From Accumulibacter sp. (GTDB lineage Bacteria > Pseudomonadota > Gammaproteobacteria > Burkholderiales > Rhodocyclaceae): a stretch of DNA of 41,448 bases. The stretch spans positions 1 through 41,448 of the forward strand of contig NZ_JAMTDX010000012.1 in assembly GCF_023806625.1 (NCBI RefSeq), written 5' to 3'. Under the pieces are notes generated by a model, which was not told where the DNA came from, made no database searches, and saw nothing but the letters and a program-made list of their open reading frames with translations. The position numbers were made by a program, and so were the translations under genes. Below are positions 9,054 to 17,138 of this stretch, piece by piece. How positions within the stretch are numbered: position 1 is the stretch's first letter; each line of letters begins with the position of its first letter.

Positions 9054-9190
9054 GCGCGACGTGGCGTGCTGGCCAACGGCCGGCGCTGCCGGTTGGCCCG
9101 GTCACGGGGGCGTCCGGGGTGCTCATCCGGCCTTCCTGGCTTCGTCGCCAGGAGGGTGGGCCGAGGGCCGGGGACGGCTTGCAGTTCTTT

Positions 9191-9220
9191 TTGCCCGGCG
9201 CGGTTGACGTGTGCTATGCT
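9191..9220 (+). promoter_or_regulatory. Candidate sigma-70 promoter for the VWA-tubulin operon
   Basis: TTGCCC at 9191-9196 and TATGCT at 9215-9220 are separated by 18 bases, about 100 bases upstream of the VWA lipoprotein start. The region 9054-9325 otherwise contains no gene. The match is moderate (TTGCCC against TTGACA). An overlapping TTGACG just downstream has no matching -10. Confidence 0.3.
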
Positions 9221-9325
9221 TTTGTTGTAGCTGGACGTGAACTTCGCGCACTCGGGGATCGGGCGATGCTCGGGAGGTGCGCCTGTCTCGCACGTGGGGA
9301 TGTGGCTCGGCCGAAGAGGGGGGCG

Positions 9326-11551
9326 ATGACCGACCGCCTTGTGTTCCTGGTCTCGTACATTCTGCTGGCGCTGCTGGTAGTCGCCTGCAGTGACGGGGGA
9401 GCGCCCGCGCCGATGCCGACAGCACCGCCGCCAGCAAAACGGGCGGCACTGCCGGCGGACTTCGTCCTGTGCATCGACAATTCGGCGAGCATCGGTCGTC
9501 AGGAGCAGGACCTGCTGCGCGAGACGGCGATGCTGCTTGCCGACCTCGCCGATCCTGGCGACCGGATCGCCGTCCTGACCTTCGACGAGGACGCCCGTGA
9601 GGTGAAGGCCGTGCAGGTGCGCGGCGACGACGACCGGCGCACGTTCCAGCGAGCGGTCCGCGACAGGGTCGATTTCCGCGGCAGGTACTCCGACATCCGG
9701 CGCTGCATCCGTCTCCTGGTCGAGAAACAGAACGAGTTGTTCGGCGCCCCCGGTACTTCGGTTCGCGTACCGATCGTGCTCTCGGACGGCAAGCTCGAGC
9801 CGCAGGACAGGAAGTTCGCCGAGGCGTTCCGGGAAATGCGCGCCGATGTCCAGGGACCATTGGCGGACACCGGGCTGTACGCGCTGGCCCTCGGCGACAA
9901 AGCCAGTCTCGACCCTCTGCCGCGAGTCGACGGCGGGCCGGTCAACGGCCTGGCGCTGATGCGCGAGCACGTGGCACGTGTTCCCGACCGCTATTTCCAA
10001 GCCAGAAAGTTCGACGAGGTGCTGCCGATTGCTGTCGGGATCCTCAACCGCGCCAAGGGCGTCAGCTCGCTCGGCGAAGAAGGGGCGCGCGAGTTCCTCG
10101 TGGACGACACCGTCGAGTGGATGAGTTTCATCGTCCGCAAGCGCTCGGTGGACAGCGGTACGCCGCTCGCCGATTCGAGCGAGATCGAGATCGTCGCGCC
10201 GCGCGCCGTCAGCGAGACGCCGATCACGCTGGCGAACCACCGACAGGTGCTCGGCAACGCTGCCTACTGGAGCCAGTACCACCACTTCGACCTGATCATC
10301 GTTCGCCGGCCCCCACCCGGCAAATGGGCGATCCGACTGAGCAGCGACCGGCCGGTGGAGGTGATCAGCAAGATCGTCACTCCGGTCACGCTGCGCGTCG
10401 AACGCCGTCCGTTCTACTTCCTGAACGAGGCGGGGATGCTCGCCGCATTCCTGCAAAATCGGGACACCGGCGCGGTGGACCGGGGGGACTTCGTGCTGCA
10501 GGCGAAGGTGGCCGCCGGTACGCCGTTGAAGGACTCGAAGCGCTTTGCCACCTTCAGCAGCGACTCCGCCGGACACCAGTATCTGCTGGCGATGCCCGGC
10601 GCCGTCGCCGTGGCGCTCGGCAAGCAGCCGGAAGCGGGAGCGGTGGAGATGGAGGTGATCGCCCAGCGGCGCACAACGGCCGGGGGCAGCGACGTCGATC
10701 CCTGGTTCGTTCGCCGTTCGGGTGGCTTCACGGTCGAGTTGCGCGAGCCCTTCGTCGATTTCATGATTGGCGACAGGCTGCTGGCGAGCGCGTTCGATCG
10801 GGCGATCAATCTGGTCGGCGAAGGTCGGACACTGCTGCGACTGCCGTTCAGCAGCCTGCAGCTCGTGCTCGGTGCCGATCTGCACCTGGACAAGGCGACA
10901 ACGCCTGCCTTCGAGACTCCGCCTCGTCTGACGGTGGAGGTCGAGCAGCGCAAGGACGACGGCGCCACTTACGAGACGGTGCTGCGCGAAGTTCTGGCCA
11001 GTACGCCGGACGCCCAGCAGACCCGGTACCGGCTGCAGCACGCGCTGTCGACGAACGGCGACTATCGCTACCGCTACCGACTCGCCGGCAACACCCCGGA
11101 CGGTCCTTTCGCGCTGGACAGCCCGTGGTACGGGTTGCGGCTGGGGTACGCGTGGATGTATCTGGGCGCTGCCGCGGTGCTCGTGCTGGTCGTTCTTGAA
11201 ATCGTGTCGCGGCGGACTGCCAGGCTCCAGGGGCAGCTTGCCGCGAGCGTCGGCGGCCGGCAGTACGCACTCAGCTACCGGCCGGGAAGAGTCATCGACA
11301 GCGAACAGCTGGCGGCAATGAACCAGAAGGCACAGTTTGGCGGCGCACGCTTCCGGCTCGAAGCGCGTCGCCTGTTGTTCGTTGCCGGCAAGCGCGTCCG
11401 GCTGACCATGCTGGCTGGTCAGGGCACGCTCGACGGCAGGCCGCTGGGCGCGGGAGCGGTGACGTCGTTTCCGCCGCGTCAGAAGCAGTTGTCGTTGCGG
11501 CGCGACGACGGGTCCACCGTGGTCGTGATGATTGGTCTGCGCGTCGCCTGA
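9326..11551 (+). CDS. VWA-domain lipoprotein with C-terminal membrane segment
   Basis: A 741-residue product; the ATG at 9326 is chosen because a purine-rich GAGGGGGG precedes it and the sequence begins with a signal peptide. The lipobox VVAC gives lipidation at Cys21. Residues about 46-240 are a von Willebrand A domain with an intact metal site (DNSAS, 51-55). The middle region is beta-rich, probably Ig-like. A membrane helix lies at about 608-630 (YLGAAAVLVLVVLEIV), leaving about 110 residues on the other side, which would be cytoplasmic if the VWA domain is periplasmic. VWA domains bind protein ligands through the metal and often pair with AAA+ machines; a Clp-type AAA+ gene lies further along the same strand. 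The next gene starts 37 bases downstream behind its own AGGAGG site. The protein could link the envelope complex to the cytoplasmic partners. Confidence 0.85.
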   Translation: MTDRLVFLVSYILLALLVVACSDGGAPAPMPTAPPPAKRAALPADFVLCIDNSASIGRQEQDLLRETAMLLADLADPGDRIAVLTFDEDAREVKAVQVRGDDDRRTFQRAVRDRVDFRGRYSDIRRCIRLLVEKQNELFGAPGTSVRVPIVLSDGKLEPQDRKFAEAFREMRADVQGPLADTGLYALALGDKASLDPLPRVDGGPVNGLALMREHVARVPDRYFQARKFDEVLPIAVGILNRAKGVSSLGEEGAREFLVDDTVEWMSFIVRKRSVDSGTPLADSSEIEIVAPRAVSETPITLANHRQVLGNAAYWSQYHHFDLIIVRRPPPGKWAIRLSSDRPVEVISKIVTPVTLRVERRPFYFLNEAGMLAAFLQNRDTGAVDRGDFVLQAKVAAGTPLKDSKRFATFSSDSAGHQYLLAMPGAVAVALGKQPEAGAVEMEVIAQRRTTAGGSDVDPWFVRRSGGFTVELREPFVDFMIGDRLLASAFDRAINLVGEGRTLLRLPFSSLQLVLGADLHLDKATTPAFETPPRLTVEVEQRKDDGATYETVLREVLASTPDAQQTRYRLQHALSTNGDYRYRYRLAGNTPDGPFALDSPWYGLRLGYAWMYLGAAAVLVLVVLEIVSRRTARLQGQLAASVGGRQYALSYRPGRVIDSEQLAAMNQKAQFGGARFRLEARRLLFVAGKRVRLTMLAGQGTLDGRPLGAGAVTSFPPRQKQLSLRRDDGSTVVVMIGLRVA

Positions 11552-11588
11552 CGGGGCGCCGGCAGCAACTGGCCTTTAGGAGGCGAGC

Positions 11589-14500
11589 ATGGATACGCAG
11601 GGGGAACATCGTCAGATGCAGCCAACCCACACGCCGGAGTTCGGCAGGACATTGCTGATCGGTCTTGGAGGCGCCGGAGAACTGATGGTCATGAACGTCA
11701 AGCGCCTCTTTTTCGACACCTATGGCGTGTTGCCGCCGTCGATCAGGATCCTGTGCATGGATACCGACGTCGGGCAGGAGAGACTCCGCTCGCGCGTCAG
11801 CGACCGCGAGTACGGCCTCGACGCGGACGAGTTCCTCCATCTCAAGGTGCCAGCGCCACGGCAGTACGTCGAAGAGAGTCGCTCGCCAGTTGCCGACTGG
11901 TACACCAGGCCGGTTTCCGTGAGCGCAATGGTCCATGGAGCCGGCGGCATTCGCCAGAATGGCCGCCTGGCGCTGTTCTACCATATCGTCGAGATCAAGG
12001 CGCGCCTTGACCGGCTGGTTACCGACCTGCAGGATGCGCAGCTCGCGGCCAGGATGGGCAATGCCCGCGCGGGCCTTGGCGCATCGACTGATTTCGAGCT
12101 TTCCAACCGAGACGTCGAGGTGTTCGTCTGTGGCTCGCTGGCCGGCGGTACCGGTAGCGGCACCTTCGTCGATATGGGCATCCTGCTCCGCGCGTTGATG
12201 CCGCAAGCGCTGATCCACGGCTGCTTCGTGCTCGACTGGCCGTATCGCAACAAGCCGCACGCCACGCGCGTGCGCGGCAATGCCTACGCGGCACTGGCCG
12301 AGATCGACCATCTGCAGAGCATCGTCTTCGGGGCCGCGCAGCATGTTTCCCACTATACCGTCCACTATGCGGACAGGACGATCGAGGTGCGCGAACCCCC
12401 GTACAGCCTTTTTCACCTGATCGATGGCCGCAACGAGCACGGCCAGAACATCGACAATGTCAGCCAAATCTGTGAGACGGTCGCGACAGCCGTCTTCCTG
12501 TCGGTCAGCAGGATGGCCGACCGCGTCAGGAGTGTCGTCGACAACCTGCTGGCGCACATCAACGTCGGTCAGCCGAGGGTGTGGAACGGGCGCAGCGCGC
12601 GTTACTCGAGTCTCGGTGTCAGCTCGATCTACTACCCGGCTCGCGAGCTGCACCGGCTGCTCGCCGCCGACAGCGCGTTGCAACTGTGTATGGCGGCGAT
12701 CGGCGACCTCGAAAAGGGTGCAATCAGCGTAGGCGGAGCGACTGCGCCCGCCTCGGATACGCACACTCAGCAGGGGCTCAAGGACTTTCTCGTTCGGCAC
12801 GGCATCGACCGGCGAGAAACGATCCGCAATGGCGTGTGCCCGCCCGCGTCGGAGGTCGGCTTTGCCGTCGAACGCTTCGAGCTTGCCGATATGAGCCTGC
12901 TCAGGCCCAAGAAGGAGGGCGCGCTGGCGCAGTGCCAGACACAGGTCGACGACGCTGCGGCCGGTGACGGCAAGGCCTTCCACGAAGCGAAGCTCGAGGT
13001 GATCGAGCGGAAGCTTTCGGACCTCGCCCGTGACACGACGCTTTCCTCGGCGGCGCGGCGCGCGTGGTGTCAGGCGGCGATCGAATGCTTCGGCGCGTGG
13101 GATGCCGAGGCAGCGCGCGAACTGAGTGCCGCGACGATGCAGGTCAACGACCTCGGCGCGCAGGCCGACGCACAGCTGGAGGTGGTCGAGAAGGCGCACT
13201 ACTTCCCGGTCTTTGGTGGTCCGCGCAAGAGCGCTGCCGAGCATTGGGCCAGCGTGGTCCTGGGGTGGCTACGGGCAAACGTGACGCGGCAGCGGCTCGA
13301 GCACGAGCGACTGTTTCACGCGGCCGTCATCAGCCTCGTGCAGCGCCAGATGGCGCCGCCGGTGAAGGCGGCCGACGTCGGGGCCGAACTGCAGGCGACC
13401 GCTCGGGAATTGCGCGAGCGGCTGCGCATTGCGAAAGAGAACTTCGAGGAGATCAAGGGCTTGCCGACGCAGGTGCTGCTCGGTTACGGGGACATCGTCG
13501 TCTTGCCGGAAGGAAGGAGCATCGCGCTCGCCGAGTCCCAGCGGGTGGACTACGACGAGTTCCTGGCCGAGCGCGAAGTGCATACGCCCGACCGTTACCT
13601 GCAGATCGCGCGCGAGCATCCGGGCGGCGTCGCAGCGTTCCTCAGCGACCATTGCGAGCACAAGCTCGCCTTCATCACCGAGGTCGGCGTCCAGCAGGCG
13701 CTGGAAGCCATCGGCGCCCACCGGGGTGATGCGGATGCGTATACGCGTAAACGGATCGACGATCTGTTCCGTCTGGCGTCGCCGATGTGGAGTTTCAACC
13801 GCAGCAGCCTCAACGAGCTGATGGCCCTCGAATACGACCGGATCGTGAACCTCGGCGTCCTGGAGCAGGAGACCGGCAGACAGCAGTACGATGGCCATGT
13901 CCGTGCCGTTAAGGCCAGGTATCACCTGAGGTCGGACCACACCTTCTCGACGACCGGCGATCCCTACCGGATCTGGTTGCTCGCCTACGCGGCCGCGCTG
14001 CCGGTGTATTTCCTGAGTGACCTCGATCAGAGCAGGGAACGCTACGAAGGGGAGATCACCCCGACTTACCACCTCGACCCGTACTTCGAGATGAACGTTC
14101 CGGACCTGTTCCCGGTCGACGACGTTGCCAACCGGACGCTCCGGGTATTGGCGATGGCGATCGTCAAGGGCATCGACGTGGTCGTCGACGAAAGGCTGAT
14201 CAGGAGCCACAAGTTCACCTGCTCCATCCCTGCGGTGAAAGAGCTCAACTTCGGTGACCCGGTGGTCTGGGCACCCACCGGAAAAGGTCCGACGGGGACG
14301 CCGTTCCGTGACATGTATCTCGAGGTGACCCAGTCCTACACTCTGGGGGAAAAGCGCAATCTGCTCGACCCGATCACCGCGGCGCTGCGCGAAAGGCTGG
14401 CGAAGATTCCTCGGGATGAACTGCGGCGGCTGATCGGCGAGCACATCACGAAGCTGAAGCGCAAGCTCGCTGAACGCGACTTCAGCAAGCTCTACAGCGC

Positions 14501-14597
14501 GCGCCTGACCTACCGGGAAGTCAAACTGCTCGAGGACTTCCTCTCGCCGAAGGCTTACGCGATGGACCTCGATCGCTACCTCGATGGAAGACTCTAG
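11589..14597 (+). CDS. Large tubulin/FtsZ-like GTPase (Tubulin_2-like)
   Basis: A 1002-residue protein with a strong AGGAGG site (11578-11583). The N-terminus has the tubulin/FtsZ nucleotide fold: a glycine-rich start (LLIGLGGAGE, residues 22-31), a strand with CMDTD (56-60) and the signature loop AGGTGSG at 185-191, matching GGGTGSG of tubulin and FtsZ. The length is well above FtsZ (about 380), and the last 550 residues are mostly helical without a domain I can name. It resembles the bacterial tubulin-like family PF13809, known largely from genome neighbourhoods. By analogy it binds GTP and may polymerise or act as a switch. There is no signal peptide or membrane segment, so it is cytoplasmic. 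It sits between the VWA lipoprotein and a structurally similar companion. Confidence 0.85.
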   Translation: MDTQGEHRQMQPTHTPEFGRTLLIGLGGAGELMVMNVKRLFFDTYGVLPPSIRILCMDTDVGQERLRSRVSDREYGLDADEFLHLKVPAPRQYVEESRSPVADWYTRPVSVSAMVHGAGGIRQNGRLALFYHIVEIKARLDRLVTDLQDAQLAARMGNARAGLGASTDFELSNRDVEVFVCGSLAGGTGSGTFVDMGILLRALMPQALIHGCFVLDWPYRNKPHATRVRGNAYAALAEIDHLQSIVFGAAQHVSHYTVHYADRTIEVREPPYSLFHLIDGRNEHGQNIDNVSQICETVATAVFLSVSRMADRVRSVVDNLLAHINVGQPRVWNGRSARYSSLGVSSIYYPARELHRLLAADSALQLCMAAIGDLEKGAISVGGATAPASDTHTQQGLKDFLVRHGIDRRETIRNGVCPPASEVGFAVERFELADMSLLRPKKEGALAQCQTQVDDAAAGDGKAFHEAKLEVIERKLSDLARDTTLSSAARRAWCQAAIECFGAWDAEAARELSAATMQVNDLGAQADAQLEVVEKAHYFPVFGGPRKSAAEHWASVVLGWLRANVTRQRLEHERLFHAAVISLVQRQMAPPVKAADVGAELQATARELRERLRIAKENFEEIKGLPTQVLLGYGDIVVLPEGRSIALAESQRVDYDEFLAEREVHTPDRYLQIAREHPGGVAAFLSDHCEHKLAFITEVGVQQALEAIGAHRGDADAYTRKRIDDLFRLASPMWSFNRSSLNELMALEYDRIVNLGVLEQETGRQQYDGHVRAVKARYHLRSDHTFSTTGDPYRIWLLAYAAALPVYFLSDLDQSRERYEGEITPTYHLDPYFEMNVPDLFPVDDVANRTLRVLAMAIVKGIDVVVDERLIRSHKFTCSIPAVKELNFGDPVVWAPTGKGPTGTPFRDMYLEVTQSYTLGEKRNLLDPITAALRERLAKIPRDELRRLIGEHITKLKRKLAERDFSKLYSARLTYREVKLLEDFLSPKAYAMDLDRYLDGRL

Positions 14598-14640
14598 ATC
14601 GCCTGGCCGAGAACTCTGACGCTGGCGCGCAGAGCCGATC

Positions 14641-17055
14641 ATGATCGTTCTCGGGTTTGACCCGTTCGCGGAGCGCGTGGCACGGGTGCTGGCCACAGAG
14701 GCGACCAGCCAGCAGCCTGAACTGCCAGTGCTGGTCTTCGAGCCGGCCGGCGACGATCCGGTGACCGAGCTGCGTGCCTTCGTCGCCGAGTTGATCGACT
14801 CGGCGCAGGCGCATGGGGAATCGTTTGAACCTCGCCTGGGCTGTCTGGTCTGCGCGGCTGCTCCGGAGGCGATCGGCAGTCTCGCTGCCCTGCGAGACAC
14901 GTGCACGATGCTGCAGAGCCTCGTCGCCGGCAACCAGGCGGTCTCGCTGGTGGTGCTGCTGCCGCCGGCCAGTGCCGATGACGCCGCCAAGGCCTCGGCG
15001 TTCCGTTTCTTCGGCGCGCTCGAAGACGTGGTCGGCGAGCTGCCTTTTCTCGACACCGTTTTCGTGAACCAGCTGGTCGGCGGCAGCGAGCGGCTGGCAG
15101 AGGACGGAGTCGGCGAAGAGTTGAAGACCCTGCTCGCCTACCAGCTGCTCGATCCAGAACTGCGCCCGGTCATTGCCAGCCTCGGTCAGACGACAGTCAA
15201 CTGGCGGATGCGTGTCGCCGGGCGCAAGGCGTGCTATTCGACCCTTGGATGCTACCGGCTCGAGTACGTGCCGGCCGAGGCACTGGCGATTCTGTCCCAT
15301 CGACTCCAGCGCGATCTGCTCGATCGCGGGCTGATCCCGGAAGAGCCGCTCGACAAGCGGGTGCGCGCGGCGGTTCAGGCGTGTGCCGACGAACTCACCC
15401 GGGAACGACTGGCTGCGTTGATCGAGCACTTCCGGCAGTCGCTGCTACTCCCGGGCGGTGGCTCGGCTGCCGCCGCCGACGCGGCCAGCACGGAGTGTAC
15501 CCTGCCCGCAACACCGCTGGTTGCCGAGGCCACCGTGAAAGCACTCGTGCCGCGGTTTCATTCGCTGGTCGACCTGATCGACGGCTGGACCAGGCGGGCG
15601 CTGCTCGATTTTCTGCCCTCCGCGCGCAGCTACCTGGCGACCGCGCGCATCTTCGTCGACGCCTTGCGGGGCCAGCGCGCTGCCGCTGGCGAAGGCAGTG
15701 CGTCGGGAGTCGAGTGGATCCTGCAGAAGCTGCATGCCGAGCCTCCCGACCGGTCGCCGACGGGTGCGCTGCGCGAACTGTTTGACTGCCTGGGCTGCGC
15801 CTCCAGCCTGCCCGGCCAATTGCCCGAATCGGTCGGCTTCGCAGCGCTCTTGCAGACGGTCGAAGGATTGGCGCAGGAAGCAGAAGCGCCGGCTGCTCCG
15901 GTGGCCCCGCTGCGCCTGCTGGCAGGCCTGTTGCGGCAGCTTCGTGACTGGTCGGCGCCCGGCGGAGCGGAGACCACCGCTGGGGGCTCGCTGGTCGTCG
16001 ACATCGGCAGGATTTACCTCAGTGAAGTGGTGCCGCTGAGGAATCGCCTTTCGGCGAATGAGGCCGAGTCGAGAGAGGTGGAGCAGGAGTTCGGCCGGAT
16101 GGAGAGCCGGTACTCGGGTCTGTTGCGTCGACTGCTGAAAGCGTCGGCGTATCGCGCCGAGTTCGAGCGGCTGGCGGCGCGCCGGGCCGAACTTGCCAGC
16201 GAGCGCGAGTCGCTGCAGCGGCAGCGAGCGCAGATGTCCTCGCTAACGCAGATCCTGCTGCAGAAAGTCGTGCCATCGCTGCTGCGGCGTGACAGCGATT
16301 CCCTGCTGCGCCGCGATGCCGAGCAGGCGTCGGACGAACTGCGGACATTCGTCGCTTCGCTGCACGGCGGCGTTGCCGGAGGCGATGCAGACGGCAAATC
16401 GGCGAGGGGTGGCCAGCGCACGAACACCGGCATGATGCTCCTCGACAGCCGGCACCTCGAGGCGCTGTACCGGAAGACGCTCGAGCGCCGCCGCCTCGTG
16501 TTTCCCGGGGCGGTCGAGGACATGCTGGCCTTCGTCCCGCCAGAGGACGATTCGTCGGCCGAACAGGGCAGTTCGTATCGCGACTGTCGTGGCCTCCGGG
16601 ATCACTACCTTCGCGGTGCACGAAGCCTGCTCGATCGCATGGCCGACTATGCGCACGACGCATCGTCCTGGGTCCTGGCGCTCGACGCACTGCAGGTGAT
16701 CGAGTGCGAGGGCGACGAGCTGGCGAAGGCTTTTCTGGCCGAAGCGATCGACCGGAGCCGGCGCTTCCTTCAACTCTCGCCCGGAATGCGTCCGCGTGCG
16801 GAGGCCGAGGGACGGTTGCGCGGGCTCGTCATCGTGCGCACCGCCAAGCCGGTAGCGAAGAGCCTGGCTGAGCACTATCGTCCCCTTTCCGGGTCGGAGA
16901 TTCTCGACATCGATACCAGGAACCGCTGCGTCATCGAATTCATCACTCTGACGGTCGGCTTCCCGGCTTTTCTGATCCACGCGTTGCATGAGGGGCGGCG
17001 GCTCGCGCTGGCAGAGAACGGCGATCCCCGTGCAGACCTGTGGCCACGCGAATGA
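14641..17055 (+). CDS. Companion of the tubulin-like GTPase, possible GTP-loop-less paralogue
   Basis: An 804-residue cytoplasmic protein starting 43 bases after the tubulin-like gene, with only a weak ribosome site. The first 180 residues have alternating strands and helices, including ADDAAKASAFRFFGALEDV and ELPFLDTVFVNQLVGG. These resemble the region after the GTP loop in tubulin-like proteins, where helices precede a strand naming the partner site. No GGxGxG or GGTGSG loop is visible, so it probably does not bind GTP in the usual way. Residues about 466-540 form a coiled coil rich in Arg, Glu and Leu. I know no assigned family. I infer a hetero-pairing partner or adaptor for the upstream GTPase. 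Its TGA overlaps a tiny ORF that leads into the RelA/SpoT-type gene. Confidence 0.7.
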   Translation: MIVLGFDPFAERVARVLATEATSQQPELPVLVFEPAGDDPVTELRAFVAELIDSAQAHGESFEPRLGCLVCAAAPEAIGSLAALRDTCTMLQSLVAGNQAVSLVVLLPPASADDAAKASAFRFFGALEDVVGELPFLDTVFVNQLVGGSERLAEDGVGEELKTLLAYQLLDPELRPVIASLGQTTVNWRMRVAGRKACYSTLGCYRLEYVPAEALAILSHRLQRDLLDRGLIPEEPLDKRVRAAVQACADELTRERLAALIEHFRQSLLLPGGGSAAAADAASTECTLPATPLVAEATVKALVPRFHSLVDLIDGWTRRALLDFLPSARSYLATARIFVDALRGQRAAAGEGSASGVEWILQKLHAEPPDRSPTGALRELFDCLGCASSLPGQLPESVGFAALLQTVEGLAQEAEAPAAPVAPLRLLAGLLRQLRDWSAPGGAETTAGGSLVVDIGRIYLSEVVPLRNRLSANEAESREVEQEFGRMESRYSGLLRRLLKASAYRAEFERLAARRAELASERESLQRQRAQMSSLTQILLQKVVPSLLRRDSDSLLRRDAEQASDELRTFVASLHGGVAGGDADGKSARGGQRTNTGMMLLDSRHLEALYRKTLERRRLVFPGAVEDMLAFVPPEDDSSAEQGSSYRDCRGLRDHYLRGARSLLDRMADYAHDASSWVLALDALQVIECEGDELAKAFLAEAIDRSRRFLQLSPGMRPRAEAEGRLRGLVIVRTAKPVAKSLAEHYRPLSGSEILDIDTRNRCVIEFITLTVGFPAFLIHALHEGRRLALAENGDPRADLWPRE

Positions 17056-17138
17056 GCGCTCCAGGCTGGCGTTGCGAGGGGCTCGAAGCGCGCGACAGCG
17101 GCGCGGCCACCGAACATCCGGGAGGCAGGCCGGAATGA
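17052..17138 (+). CDS. Possible 28-codon coupling ORF
   Basis: The ATG at 17052 overlaps the TGA of the upstream gene, and its own TGA overlaps the ATG of the RelA/SpoT-type gene at 17135, so both junctions read ATGA. The product has no recognisable motif and no ribosome site of its own. Its role, if any, would be to pass ribosomes from the tubulin-companion gene to the synthetase gene. Chance is a fair alternative. Confidence 0.25.
   Translation: MSAPGWRCEGLEARDSGAATEHPGGRPE

Noticed and set aside
8861-11041. Minus-strand ORF of 726 codons across the VWA gene
   Set aside because: The plus strand carries a lipobox, an intact VWA metal site and a ribosome site; the minus frame has none.
11292-13244. 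Minus-strand ORF of 650 codons across the tubulin-like gene
   Set aside because: It is composed of shadow-type residues and opposes a well-supported GTPase.
11589-14597. Cell-division FtsZ
   Set aside because: The protein is more than twice the FtsZ length, and no division or cell-wall genes surround it.
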